Assembly (NCBI GenBank): GCA_964387945.1
Contig: CAYLYX010000003.1
Span: forward strand, 186,001 to 250,000
Origin: Parvicella sp964387945
GTDB taxonomy: Bacteria; Bacteroidota; Bacteroidia; Flavobacteriales_D; Parvicellaceae
DNA: 64,000 nt
Direction: 5' to 3'
Shown here piece by piece: positions 8,578 through 16,913 of the stretch. The first letter of the stretch is position 1, and every line of letters begins with the position of its first letter. The notes below the pieces were generated by a model. The model was not told where the DNA came from and made no database searches. It worked only from the letters and a program-made list of their open reading frames with translations. Made by a program: the position numbers and the translations under genes.

Positions 8578-9285
8578 ATGCATACTTATTTTTTTGATGG
8601 AAATATCTTAGATGGAATTACCCTTTCTCCTGAAGAAAGTAATCACGCGATAAAAGTAATGCGGTCTCAGAAGGGAGATGAGGTGATGGTGATCAACGGG
8701 AAAGGAGTTCGAGTAACTGGAGAAATTATCGATCCACATCACAAGCGATGTTTGATTCGAGTGTTGTCCAGAGAAGAAAAAGAGGCGTCAAACACGAAAG
8801 TAATTGTAGCCATAGCACCCACCAAGTCGAACGACCGGATTGAGTTTTTTCTAGAGAAAGCAACAGAAATTGGTCTGGACGGTGTGATTCCGTTGATGGC
8901 GAAAAATAACGAAAGAACTAAGGTCAACCTAGAGCGTTGGCGAAAAGTGATCCTTGCAGCCGTAAAACAGTCTCAACGACTGTGGAAGCCAGAAGTTTTT
9001 GAACCCATGAAAGTAGAGGAACTCTTAGCGGCTAATTGGGATGGCTATAAAAAGCTCATTGCCTATTGTGAAGAATTGCCAGAGGAGAGTATTCTAAATC
9101 ATGCTAGCAGCTCAGAAGATGTCTTGCTACTCATTGGTCCAGAAGGTGATTTTACGACTGATGAAGTAGTACTCTGCGAAGGCAAAGGTTTTACTCGAGT
9201 TAATTTAGGTCAAAATCGACTACGAACAGAAACTGCTGGAATAGTGGGAGTCACACTCCTCAAAACTAATACTGATTTGTGTTAA
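8578..9285 (+). CDS. rsmE: 16S rRNA (uracil1498-N3)-methyltransferase
   Basis: Methylates N3 of U1498 in 16S rRNA using SAM; a SPOUT-fold (trefoil-knot) enzyme that acts on 30S subunits. An N-terminal PUA-like domain (about 1-70: LSPEESNHAIKVMRSQKGDE, then VINGKG) precedes the SPOUT domain. The signatures KSNDRIEFFLEKATEIGLDG (about 83), AAVKQSQRLWKPEV (about 122), LLIGPEGDFTTDEV (about 183) and NLGQNRLRTETAG (about 209) are the family's SAM-binding knot. The length of 235 aa is normal. The ATG follows the upstream terminator's T-tract by three bases, so its promoter must overlap the terminator or the gene is read through. It ends tail-to-tail over the CoA-binding protein gene with a 20-base overlap. 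Confidence 0.97.
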   Translation: MHTYFFDGNILDGITLSPEESNHAIKVMRSQKGDEVMVINGKGVRVTGEIIDPHHKRCLIRVLSREEKEASNTKVIVAIAPTKSNDRIEFFLEKATEIGLDGVIPLMAKNNERTKVNLERWRKVILAAVKQSQRLWKPEVFEPMKVEELLAANWDGYKKLIAYCEELPEESILNHASSSEDVLLLIGPEGDFTTDEVVLCEGKGFTRVNLGQNRLRTETAGIVGVTLLKTNTDLC

Positions 9286-9634
9286 GAAGCACCAGCGTAC
9301 ATGCGTTCTCTGCTTCAATACCGTTTTCTTTGAGCTTCTCTGCAAATTCGTAGTTTTCAGTTCCTGGATTAAAAATCACTCTTCTTGGTTGGAGAGCAAT
9401 AATTGGTTCATAATACTGCTCTTGTAAACTGGGGTTGATGTATAGCGTCACGGTATCTACTTCGTCTTTCCAGTTTTCATTCCAATCGTTGTGAATTTTT
9501 CTGCCGATTACATCTCCGCGTTTTACACCAAAGGGAATAAAAGGATAGCCGTTAAATTGCAATGAAAAAGCAGCCTTGTAGCTATAGCGATCCGTGTTGT
9601 TGCTCGCTCCTATGATGAGTGTTTTGTCTTTCAT
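9266..9634 (-). CDS. CoA-binding domain protein (YccU-like), 122 aa
   Basis: Small single-domain Rossmann protein of the CoA_binding_2 family, related to the nucleotide-binding domain of succinyl-CoA synthetase alpha. Visible features are KTLIIGASNNTDRYSYKAA (glycine-rich first turn, about 4-22), YPFIPFGVKRGDVIGRKI (second strand-loop), DTVTLYINPSLQEQYY and VIFNPGTENYEFAEKLKENG, then an ENACTLVLL ending. The function is not established; family members bind CoA or act in acyl-CoA-related regulation. The ATG at 9632-9634 is the only sensible start. The gene overlaps the 3' end of rsmE by 20 bases on the other strand. Confidence 0.85.
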   Translation of the reverse strand: MKDKTLIIGASNNTDRYSYKAAFSLQFNGYPFIPFGVKRGDVIGRKIHNDWNENWKDEVDTVTLYINPSLQEQYYEPIIALQPRRVIFNPGTENYEFAEKLKENGIEAENACTLVLLNTNQY

Positions 9635-9700
9635 TTGGTTTGATTCTCGTTGAAGTAAATATAGTGAGAATAGAAATGTTTTGCGCAGTTTTTCCGGAAA

Positions 9701-10777
9701 TTAAACGGCCTCATACAATTTCATCTTCATTTCCTTTCCAGCAGCTATCCAAAGCATGATAGAAGCCAGAATGCTTACCACAGCATAGCTCAAGAAATAA
9801 TAAAAACCAACCAAAACACTACTTTCGGTTTCAATCTGTCCCATGTGCATCGAGTGAAAAGAGAAGTAAGCCACGAAGACGCCCGTCACAAAAACGTCCG
9901 CCATGCTCCACTTGCCAATTAACGTGAGGATGATGGTAACGACTTTGTTTTGTCTGGCTTTCTCCCAATAAAGTAGAAGTGTGGTGACCAGTAATTTGAA
10001 TAAAGGGATAATAACAGAAAAAGCAAGAATCACATTGGCAATGGTATTATTACCATCCTTGTAAAGCAATTTAATGATTGAATCAACCGACTTGCTCTGA
10101 AAGTAGTAGTAAATTCTTCCTTCAAAGACTACAGAGTGGTCGTACTGGTAGCCATCAACCAAAAACTCAAGTGGGTGATATTCTGGGATGTCAAATTGAT
10201 ACCCTAAGTAATCATTGGATAACTCTTCCAACCAACTGGCACTTTTGTTGATGTACTCATCTCCCCATTCTGCCATTTCATCAAACTTGATAACAATCGG
10301 AATTTTTAAATCTTCATCGTACGCATGAATTTGTATCAGCGGGGCATATATTCCGATGTACAAAAAGACCAAAGACATGGTCGTAAACGTTGCACCAATG
10401 GCGTGAAACAACTTTTTACCGCCAGCATACAACAGAATGGTCAATAACAAAAGACCAGCAGCAGCATACCAGATCAGTTGAGAGGTTTTCAAAGCTTCTT
10501 CATAGCTATCTTGAGCGGCAATTAGTTTTGCTTCAGATGTCTTTTTCTTTTCAAGCCAAACGGTGTCATCAATGCTTTTGATAACCTTACCAGAGATCAG
10601 TAAAACCCACTCATCTTGATTTAGCAAGCGATCTTTGAAGCCGAGAATCTGAACGTGCTCATGCATCAATTCGTCATACTCCTGACCCTTATCCACTACT
10701 TCCTTGGCCAAGATAAAGCTTGCCCCTAGAAAAATAAGGTTGAGTATGGCAACTATCCAGAGCTTGTCGAGTTTCAT
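9701..10777 (-). CDS. PqiA-like multi-pass membrane protein, about 358 aa
   Basis: Inner-membrane protein with a C-terminal paraquat-inducible-protein-A-like half. One N-terminal transmembrane segment (KLWIVAILNLIFLGASFILA) is followed by an extracytoplasmic stretch of about 70 residues, two transmembrane segments, a second extracytoplasmic stretch of about 110 acidic and aromatic residues, and finally four helices containing KWSMADVFVTGVFVAYFSF, the PqiA signature, and VGFYYFLSYAVVS. The usual PqiA cysteine pairs are absent. In enterobacteria PqiA works with PqiB/C in envelope lipid transport; no MCE gene is nearby here. I prefer the ATG for MKLDKLW over an upstream in-frame ATG (10801) that would add MFFFYLVV. 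Confidence 0.7.
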   Translation of the reverse strand: MKLDKLWIVAILNLIFLGASFILAKEVVDKGQEYDELMHEHVQILGFKDRLLNQDEWVLLISGKVIKSIDDTVWLEKKKTSEAKLIAAQDSYEEALKTSQLIWYAAAGLLLLTILLYAGGKKLFHAIGATFTTMSLVFLYIGIYAPLIQIHAYDEDLKIPIVIKFDEMAEWGDEYINKSASWLEELSNDYLGYQFDIPEYHPLEFLVDGYQYDHSVVFEGRIYYYFQSKSVDSIIKLLYKDGNNTIANVILAFSVIIPLFKLLVTTLLLYWEKARQNKVVTIILTLIGKWSMADVFVTGVFVAYFSFHSMHMGQIETESSVLVGFYYFLSYAVVSILASIMLWIAAGKEMKMKLYEAV

Positions 10778-10890
10778 AACAACAAGGTAGAAAAAAAACA
10801 TCTTGCTTTGGAAGGGTTAACAATAATTAGCAATTCAACCAGGTGAAATTTTGATGACAAATAATCCTTATTCGGGTGGGATAAAATAAT

Positions 10891-10898
10891 TACTTTTG
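10891..10898 (+). promoter_or_regulatory. -7 promoter element (TACTTTTG) for glutaryl-CoA dehydrogenase
   Basis: Exact TAnnTTTG match 23 bases before the ATG at 10922, giving a predicted leader of roughly 18 bases. The 120-base gap upstream holds nothing else that I recognise. Confidence 0.55.
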
Positions 10899-10921
10899 CC
10901 CCAAACTTTTAGACCAAAACT

Positions 10922-12100
10922 ATGGGTACAGATAGATACGAAGCACACGATTATTATTTAATGGACGAACTGTTGACGGATGAGCATAAGTTGATCAGAG
11001 AGACAGCCAGAGCATGGGTTAAGAAAGAAGTGAGCCCAATTATTGAGGATTATTACGAAAGAGCCGAATTTCCAGATCAGATTATTCCAGGTTTAGGAGA
11101 GATTGGAGGTTTTGGACCTTACATTCCAGAAGAATATGGAGGAGCTGGCTTAGATCAAATCAGCTATGGATTGATCATGCAAGAATTGGAAAGATGTGAT
11201 TCTGGATTGCGTTCTACAAGTTCGGTGCAGAGTTCATTGGTCATGTATCCGATCTGGAAATTTGGATCAGAAGAACAAAGAAATAAATACTTACCAAAGC
11301 TAGCTACTGGTGAGTATATGGGATGCTTTGGTTTGACGGAACCTGACTACGGAAGTAACCCAGGAGGAATGATCACGAACATCAAAGATATGGGAGATCA
11401 TTACCTGCTAAACGGAGCTAAAATGTGGATTTCTAATGCCCCATTTGCTCAGGTAGCCGTAGTTTGGGCAAAAGATGAAACAGGTAGAATCAAAGGCTTA
11501 ATCGTTGAGCGAGGAATGGAAGGCTTCGAAACTCCAGAAATGCACGGTAAGCATTCGTTGAGAGCTTCTGCTACAGGAGAGTTGATCTTTAACGATGTAA
11601 AAATACCTAAGGAGAACATTCTTCCCAATAAAGATGGTTTAGGAGCTCCGCTACAGTGTTTAGATTCAGCAAGATATGGAATTGCTTGGGGAGCGATTGG
11701 CGCGGCTTTAGATTGTTACGATTCAGCATTGAGATATTCACAAGAGCGAATTCAGTTTGATAAACCGATTGCCAGTTTTCAGTTGGTGCAGAAGAAATTA
11801 GCTGAAATGATTACTGAAATCACAAAGGCACAGTTACTCACCTACCGTTTAGGTCAATTGAGAAATGACGGAAGAGCAACTTCAGCGCAGATTTCAATGG
11901 CGAAGCGAAACAACGTAGACATGGCATTGAAAATTGCTAGAGAAGCGAGACAGATTCATGGTGCGATGGGAATTACCAATGAGTATTCAATCATGCGACA
12001 CATGGCGAATCTTGAGTCGGTGATCACCTACGAAGGAACACATGATATCCATTTATTGATTACTGGAATGGATGTAACAGGCATTGCCGCATTCAAGTAA
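10922..12100 (+). CDS. gcdH: Glutaryl-CoA dehydrogenase (acyl-CoA dehydrogenase family)
   Basis: FAD enzyme that oxidises and decarboxylates glutaryl-CoA to crotonyl-CoA in lysine and tryptophan breakdown. At 392 aa it follows the acyl-CoA dehydrogenase plan: N-terminal helices (about 10-125), a central beta-domain with CFGLTEPDYGSNPGGM (about 138) and WISNAPFAQVAVVWA (FAD contacts), and C-terminal helices. The substrate-binding block ERCDSGLRSTSSVQSSLVM (about 90-108) and LRASATGELIFNDV closely match human GCDH. The catalytic glutamate lies in TYEGTHDIH (about 370), and ARYGIAWGAIGA is typical of GCDH rather than short-chain enzymes. It appears to be monocistronic, with its own -7 element and a strong terminator at 12120. 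Confidence 0.93.
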   Translation: MGTDRYEAHDYYLMDELLTDEHKLIRETARAWVKKEVSPIIEDYYERAEFPDQIIPGLGEIGGFGPYIPEEYGGAGLDQISYGLIMQELERCDSGLRSTSSVQSSLVMYPIWKFGSEEQRNKYLPKLATGEYMGCFGLTEPDYGSNPGGMITNIKDMGDHYLLNGAKMWISNAPFAQVAVVWAKDETGRIKGLIVERGMEGFETPEMHGKHSLRASATGELIFNDVKIPKENILPNKDGLGAPLQCLDSARYGIAWGAIGAALDCYDSALRYSQERIQFDKPIASFQLVQKKLAEMITEITKAQLLTYRLGQLRNDGRATSAQISMAKRNNVDMALKIAREARQIHGAMGITNEYSIMRHMANLESVITYEGTHDIHLLITGMDVTGIAAFK

Positions 12101-12119
12101 TTGATAAGAACTTAGATAG

Positions 12120-12154
12120 AAGGGCGACCCATTTTAATGAGTCGCCCTTTTTTG
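12120..12154 (+). terminator. Rho-independent terminator after gcdH
   Basis: AAGGGCGAC (12120-12128), a 12-base loop, GTCGCCCTT (12141-12149), then T to 12153. A nine-bp GC-rich stem. The T-tract runs directly into a near -7 element (TATCTTTA, 12155-12162) for the next gene. Confidence 0.9.
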
Positions 12155-12183
12155 TATCTTTATAGCAACTGAAAGCAAGTAAT

Positions 12184-12639
12184 ATGAGAGTAGAAGCAAC
12201 GTCTGTTGAGGATTACCTAAACAACATTCCAGAGGAAAGACAACCGTATTTGAATAAAATGAGAGATGTGATTCTGGCGAACCTCCCAAAAGGGTTCAAT
12301 GAGGAGTTGTCTTATGGAATGATAGGGTATGTAGTTCCTCATTCCGTTTATCCAGCAGGTTATCATTGTGACCCCAAGTTGCCGCTTCCTTTCTTGAGCA
12401 TTGCATCTCAAAAGAACTTCATCGGGTTTTACCATATGGGCATTTATGCCAACAAAGAACTGTATGATTGGTTTGTAGGGGAGTACTACAAGCACTCGAA
12501 GTACAAGCTCGATATGGGTAAAAGCTGTATCCGCTTCAAGCGCATGGATGATATTCCTTATGAACTGTTGGGAGAGTTGGTTCAAAAGATGACGGCAGAA
12601 GACTGGATCGAGCTCTACGAAAAGAACGTCAAGCGATAA
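12184..12639 (+). CDS. DUF1801 (YdhG-like) protein, 151 aa
   Basis: Cytoplasmic protein of the DUF1801 family, whose fold resembles frataxin/YdhG; no reaction is established. Visible are the family's opening (VEDYLNNIPEERQPYLNKMRDVI), ELSYGMIGYVVP (about 40-52), LPLPFLSIASQKNFIGFYHM (about 69-88) and the C-terminal GKSCIRFKRMDDIP, which form the central sheet. The length is typical. Its ATG is 30 bases after the gcdH terminator, with a near-consensus -7 element at 12155-12162 in between. The downstream OmpA-like gene starts 55 bases later and may be separately transcribed. Confidence 0.85.
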   Translation: MRVEATSVEDYLNNIPEERQPYLNKMRDVILANLPKGFNEELSYGMIGYVVPHSVYPAGYHCDPKLPLPFLSIASQKNFIGFYHMGIYANKELYDWFVGEYYKHSKYKLDMGKSCIRFKRMDDIPYELLGELVQKMTAEDWIELYEKNVKR

Positions 12640-12694
12640 TTTTAAGATAATCGTATCCTTTTGCAAGGTTTTTGCGTTATGGTGTTGATTCACC

Positions 12695-13753
12695 ATGAAA
12701 AGCGTATTGCTAGTTGGCATATTATTGTTGAGTGTTAAGGTCTGGTCACAAGAGCTGATCGTTAACGGAGGATTTGAAGTGTTGGATAGTTGTCCGAATA
12801 CACTTGGTGATTTCTACCCAACAGGATGGTTCGGCACGCACGGAACCAGAACAACACCAGATTTGTTTAGTACTTGCTCAGAAGACGATGAGTACTCCAA
12901 CCCAAAGAGTTACATTATTAATGTCGTCCCCTTTGAGGGAGATGCTTTTGCAGGGTTTGTGGGTTACAATACTTACGATCATTATCGGGAGTACATCTCA
13001 ACTCGCTTAAAGGAACCGCTCGAAGAAGGGAAGACCTACTTATTTTCTATTAGTCTCTCACAACCCAAGATGGCGTTGTATTATCTGAATGAGTTGGGAG
13101 TTGTGTTTACCAAAGACAGCGCAAAGCCAGAAGATCTTCTCATGGAAATGGTAGTCCCCGCTGATATCAAGATCAAATCGGGAGAGTTCTTAAAACTCAA
13201 CGATGTTTGGAAGACCATAAAGGTAAAGTATACCGCAAAAGGTGGGGAGAAGTACCTTCATTTAGGTTGTTTTTTGGATGAAACGGATTTGCTCTATCGA
13301 AAGTATAGCGATCGATTAGCGTTTAGCAAAAAGACGGGCTATAAAGATGCCTACTATATCATGGACAATTTATCGCTTATTCCTTTGAAAGAAGCTGCAA
13401 AAATTAAGCCCACCAAGACGCTGGTATTCGAAAATATCAATTTTGATACGGGTGATTTTAGCAGTAGCGAAGAAGAGTTTGACCAGTTCTCAGATTTGAT
13501 TGATTACCTAAAGTCCAATCCAGACGTTAGCGTGGTGATTGAAGGACATACTGATGATGTCGGCTCTAATGAAGACAACAAGGTTTTGTCAGCGGAACGG
13601 GCACTGTTTGTAAAATCTTTTTTTGAGTACCAACAAGTGACCAACAAGATCAGCACGATTGGCTATGGAGAAGAAAGGCCCATGGTAGCCAATGATTCGA
13701 GCACAAACAGGGCGCGAAATAGAAGAGTAGTAGTCCATCTTTTTGAAGAATAG
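12695..13753 (+). CDS. OmpA-family outer-membrane/periplasmic protein, 352 aa
   Basis: Exported envelope protein. The signal peptide (about 1-18, ending VWSQ) is followed by a beta-rich N-terminal domain (about 19-235) opening with LIVNGGFEVLDSCPN and rich in aromatic residues, as in carbohydrate-binding-like modules often fused to OmpA in Bacteroidota. The C-terminal OmpA domain (about 240-352) has VFENINFDTGDF, VVIEGHTDDVGSNEDNKVLS (about 277) and ERALFVKSFF, then ISTIGYGEERP and NRARNRRVVVHL, the standard peptidoglycan-binding signature. It should tie an outer-membrane or secreted domain to the cell wall. The next gene is a peptidoglycan hydrolase, 77 bases away, consistent with cell-wall work. 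Confidence 0.9.
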   Translation: MKSVLLVGILLLSVKVWSQELIVNGGFEVLDSCPNTLGDFYPTGWFGTHGTRTTPDLFSTCSEDDEYSNPKSYIINVVPFEGDAFAGFVGYNTYDHYREYISTRLKEPLEEGKTYLFSISLSQPKMALYYLNELGVVFTKDSAKPEDLLMEMVVPADIKIKSGEFLKLNDVWKTIKVKYTAKGGEKYLHLGCFLDETDLLYRKYSDRLAFSKKTGYKDAYYIMDNLSLIPLKEAAKIKPTKTLVFENINFDTGDFSSSEEEFDQFSDLIDYLKSNPDVSVVIEGHTDDVGSNEDNKVLSAERALFVKSFFEYQQVTNKISTIGYGEERPMVANDSSTNRARNRRVVVHLFEE

Positions 13754-13830
13754 AAAAAGTTTTTAACATTTTTCGTAACTATTGTTAATAACCTTGCGTA
13801 ACAAACCCCGCAAACAACAAACACAAAACA

Positions 13831-14781
13831 ATGTCAACGAAAGGATTTAGAAGATATTTTCTTTTACTCGTAGTAGGTTTCACTTACGCAACAGCTTCAT
13901 TCGCTCAGCCTTCAGATCGAGTGATTTCAAGAAACGAATATATCGAGATGTGGAAAGATGAAGCCATTAGCCAAATGGTGAAATATAATATTCCCGCATC
14001 CATTACCTTAGCACAAGGTATTCTAGAAAGTGCCAACGGAAATTCAGAGTTAGCGAGATACGCCAATAATCATTTTGGAATCAAATGCCATGGTTGGACT
14101 GGAGAGACTATCAATAAAGACGATGACCACAAAGACGACTGTTTTAGAAAGTACCTAACAGCTCATGAGTCGTTTGAAGATCATTCTGTATTTCTAAAGA
14201 AAAGCCGATATGCGTTTTTATTTGACTACGAAATTACGGACTACAAAGCTTGGGCAAAAGGCTTGAAGAAAGCGGGTTATGCTACTAATCCCAAGTATCC
14301 GGATTTACTGATCAAATTGATAGAGCAGCACGAGTTGTACAAATACGATATAATGCAGGGGGAGTTTGAGTCAAAAGACCCTTTATTAGTAGCTACTCCA
14401 GGGATTACCCAGCCGCTAGAAATGGAAGCTTCATCTATGGTTAATGTTCATTTGATAGAAGTTTCTAAAAACAAAATTAAGTTTGTAACTGTTAAGACAG
14501 GAGATACGTACTATAAGATTGCAAAGGAATTTGATCTTGGTCTCTGGCAGTTGTACAAGTACAATGACCTGACTAAAGAAGACGTTTTACTTCCTGGAGA
14601 TATTATTTATCTACAACCCAAGAAGAATAAGGCGAAAGAAAAGGTACACGTTGTTCAAAAAGGTGAAACGATGAATGATATCGCTCAGCAACATGGGGTT
14701 AAACTAAAGAAATTATATAAACGCAATGAAGGTGTTTTTGGTCAGGATCTTGAGGAAGGTCAGCAGATTAGCTTGAGATAA
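13831..14781 (+). CDS. Secreted glucosaminidase with two LysM domains, 316 aa
   Basis: Peptidoglycan hydrolase (N-acetylglucosaminidase, FlgJ/LytG-like fold), exported. The signal peptide spans about 1-25 (ending ASFAQ). The glucosaminidase domain (about 45-170) contains YNIPASITLAQGILESANGN with the catalytic glutamate, then NNHFGIKCHGW, CFRKYLTAHESFEDHSVFL and YATNPKYPDLLIKLIEQH. Two LysM modules follow: about 212-258 (VKTGDTYYKIAKEF, LLPGDIIYLQP) and about 265-316 (VQKGETMNDIAQQHGV, EEGQQISLR), which bind peptidoglycan. The architecture is common in Bacteroidota. The preceding 77-base gap has an AT-rich promoter-like stretch (TAACCTTG). A hairpin follows at 14860. Confidence 0.95.
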   Translation: MSTKGFRRYFLLLVVGFTYATASFAQPSDRVISRNEYIEMWKDEAISQMVKYNIPASITLAQGILESANGNSELARYANNHFGIKCHGWTGETINKDDDHKDDCFRKYLTAHESFEDHSVFLKKSRYAFLFDYEITDYKAWAKGLKKAGYATNPKYPDLLIKLIEQHELYKYDIMQGEFESKDPLLVATPGITQPLEMEASSMVNVHLIEVSKNKIKFVTVKTGDTYYKIAKEFDLGLWQLYKYNDLTKEDVLLPGDIIYLQPKKNKAKEKVHVVQKGETMNDIAQQHGVKLKKLYKRNEGVFGQDLEEGQQISLR

Positions 14782-14858
14782 TGACAACCTTTATTCATAA
14801 TATTCGTATTTAAGAAGTGGTGGTTGATTAGTGTGGTTTGTTTTTGTTTGTTTGTTGT

Positions 14859-14887
14859 GGAAAGCTCTCCGAATTGGGGGGCTTTCC
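14859..14887 (+). terminator. Hairpin, probable terminator after the glucosaminidase gene
   Basis: GGAAAGC at 14859-14865 pairs with GCTTTCC at 14881-14887, continuing inward through TCTCC/GGGGG pairs (two are G-T) to a GAATT loop: 12 bp in all. It is followed by CTCCTTTATA, a weak T-tract. The rest of the 173-base gap holds a T/G-rich run upstream and the esterase promoter downstream. Confidence 0.6.
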
Positions 14888-14930
14888 TCCTTTATAGTCA
14901 TTATGACGTTAGAGACTTCACATAAAATTG

Positions 14931-14938
14931 TATATTTG
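14931..14938 (+). promoter_or_regulatory. -7 promoter element (TATATTTG) for the esterase
   Basis: Exact TAnnTTTG match 16 bases before the ATG at 14955, so the leader would be about 11 bases long. Confidence 0.55.
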
Positions 14939-14954
14939 GTAAAACGATTTTAAT

Positions 14955-16076
14955 ATGAAACGACTCTTTACCCTATTCTTTGCAGCAATTACAATTGGAA
15001 GTTTTGCGCAACAAACTACTCATTCATTTACTTGGGATGGATTAACTCGAGAATACATTAAGTATGTTCCCTCTTCTTATGATGGTTCAACGGCTGTGCC
15101 TGTTGTTTTCTGTCTTCATGGATTAGGTGATAACATGAATAATTTTGCTGGTATCGGAATGAACTTTGTGGCCGATACTGCTAACTTTATTGTCATTACT
15201 CCCCAGGCGATCGTAGATCAATTGGTGGGGGCTACAGCATGGAACTCAGGAGCTAGTTATTTGGGATATACTTTGAATGGCTCTGTAGACGATATTGGTT
15301 TCTTTGGAGCAATTCTAGATACTTTAATTGATGACTATAATATTGATGAAACCAAAGTGTTCTCATGTGGGTTTTCAATGGGCGGTTTTATGACCAACCG
15401 TTTGGGGTGCGAAATGAACGATAGAATAGCAGCAATAGCTTCTGTTGCTGGAACAATTGGAGGAGCTTTGAACTGTACGCCAGGTAGAGCAGTGCCAGCG
15501 TGTCATTTTCATGGTACAGCAGATTCTACTGTGTATTATGAAGGTAATATTTATGGAAACGATGCAGAAGATTTGGCTGCTTTTTGGGCTTCAAACAACA
15601 ACTGTGGAGGTACACCCACTGTTGCTGCTTTGCCAGACCTTATGGCAGATGGTCTTACCATTACGCACTCGCTATACAGCGCATGCGATGACGGAGCGGA
15701 AGTGGAACTCTTTAGAGTAGATAGTGCTGGACATGATTGGTTAACGCCTGCTAACGATATTTTCTATACCAACGAAATTTGGAAGTTCTTTATGAAGCAT
15801 TCGTTTGAGAGTGTATCTGTGGAAGAAGTTAATCCGATTAACTTTAGTGTATATCCTAATCCAACAACAGGAGTAATTCAGTTGGAGTTGGAGGAGATCG
15901 GTGATATTTCATATCGTGTGGTAGATGTTCTTGGAAAGGAAGTGCTAGCAGGAAATCCTTGTTCATTATTAGAAACGATAAATTTGACAGGCTTCCCAAA
16001 TGGAACTTATTTCATTAAGTTGACCAATGAAAGATCAGGTGTTTCAAACACTGAGAAGATCATTCTCCACGAATAA
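14955..16076 (+). CDS. T9SS-exported PHB-depolymerase/feruloyl-esterase-like hydrolase, 373 aa
   Basis: Secreted alpha/beta-hydrolase of the LpqC/poly(3-hydroxybutyrate)-depolymerase-like esterase family. A signal peptide (about 1-18) is followed by REYIKYVPSSYDGS and VPVVFCLHGLGDNMNNF (oxyanion region, about 48-64), the nucleophile elbow GFSMGGFMTNRL (about 139-150, serine in GFSMGG), PACHFHGTADSTV (acid residue, about 181-193) and a histidine in SAGHDWLTP (about 257). The last 80 residues are a T9SS type A sorting domain: FSVYPNPTTGVIQLE, then GTYFIKLTNE and a short basic/acidic end (TEKIILHE). The enzyme should be secreted or surface-attached and degrade an ester polymer or acylated polysaccharide; the substrate is unknown. 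Confidence 0.9.
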   Translation: MKRLFTLFFAAITIGSFAQQTTHSFTWDGLTREYIKYVPSSYDGSTAVPVVFCLHGLGDNMNNFAGIGMNFVADTANFIVITPQAIVDQLVGATAWNSGASYLGYTLNGSVDDIGFFGAILDTLIDDYNIDETKVFSCGFSMGGFMTNRLGCEMNDRIAAIASVAGTIGGALNCTPGRAVPACHFHGTADSTVYYEGNIYGNDAEDLAAFWASNNNCGGTPTVAALPDLMADGLTITHSLYSACDDGAEVELFRVDSAGHDWLTPANDIFYTNEIWKFFMKHSFESVSVEEVNPINFSVYPNPTTGVIQLELEEIGDISYRVVDVLGKEVLAGNPCSLLETINLTGFPNGTYFIKLTNERSGVSNTEKIILHE

Positions 16077-16085
16077 GATATCCTT

Positions 16086-16913
16086 ATGAGTCTTGATCTG
16101 AAAAGTGTCTCTGAGACACTTTGGATTCCTCTGTTCGGAAAAGCCATAGAAACTAGGCGAAAAGATGGGCTGATCAGAGATGATAAGGCATTGGAGATCG
16201 CCAATAAAGCTGTCGCTTTAAATCCTGAATTGAATAAGTGGTGGAGGGCACTTTCTCGCGAGTCTCAAGGTTTAATGATCTGGAGATCGCTTGAGATTGA
16301 TTCGTTCGTAGCCGAGTATATTCGGTCCGTAGAACGACCTGTAGTCGTAAACCTCGGAGCTGGTCTTTGCACACGATATGAACGCATGCGAAAGCTCAAT
16401 TCTGCCCTCATCTGGGTAGAAATTGATTTGCCCCCCGTGAAAGAAGCTTGGAAAAACTTTAATGAAGAAACTGATCTACATCAATATTGGACGGACAGTA
16501 TCTTCGAAGACCGCTGGCTGGATAAAATCCGTGAAATAAAGTCCGATAATGTCCTTTTTATTGCAGAGGGACTTTTCATGTACTTCTCAAAAGAACAAGT
16601 AAAAGGTATTCTAAAGAAGATCTCATCGCATATACATCATGCACACATTGTGATGGAGGTTTATTCTAAGTTTGCTTTGCTCAGACCACACCCAGATGTG
16701 CTGAGAACTGGTGCTAAGAAGTTTGAGAATCCATGGGGAGTATATACGGGTAAGGATTTTGAGAAATGGTCAAGTGCATTCAAACATTATAAGGATAGTT
16801 ATTTTTTGAAGAATAAAAAGGCACTCCGAAGAGTGCCTAAAAGTCATCAATTGGGAGCATTGATCCCATTTATTGCAAAAGCTGGAAAAATCGTTTATCT
16901 CAAGACTACCTGA
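16086..16913 (+). CDS. PPM1/TcmP-type (leucine carboxymethyltransferase-like) methyltransferase, 275 aa
   Basis: SAM-dependent O-methyltransferase of the LCM/TcmP family. Recognisable features are an N-terminal helical segment with ETLWIPLFGKAIETRR, a helix RALSRESQGLMIWRSLEID, the SAM-binding VVNLGAGLCTRYERM (about 86-100), VWVEIDLPPV (motif II, about 112) and VLFIAEGLFMYFSKEQVKGIL (about 155), all typical of the family. TcmP-like members methylate polyketides or other small carboxyl or hydroxyl groups; no biosynthetic cluster is present, so the substrate is unknown. It begins nine bases after the esterase stop and overlaps the tail of the adhesin gene on the opposite strand by eight bases. 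A G/C-rich short dyad near its 3' end may help end transcription. Confidence 0.88.
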   Translation: MSLDLKSVSETLWIPLFGKAIETRRKDGLIRDDKALEIANKAVALNPELNKWWRALSRESQGLMIWRSLEIDSFVAEYIRSVERPVVVNLGAGLCTRYERMRKLNSALIWVEIDLPPVKEAWKNFNEETDLHQYWTDSIFEDRWLDKIREIKSDNVLFIAEGLFMYFSKEQVKGILKKISSHIHHAHIVMEVYSKFALLRPHPDVLRTGAKKFENPWGVYTGKDFEKWSSAFKHYKDSYFLKNKKALRRVPKSHQLGALIPFIAKAGKIVYLKTT

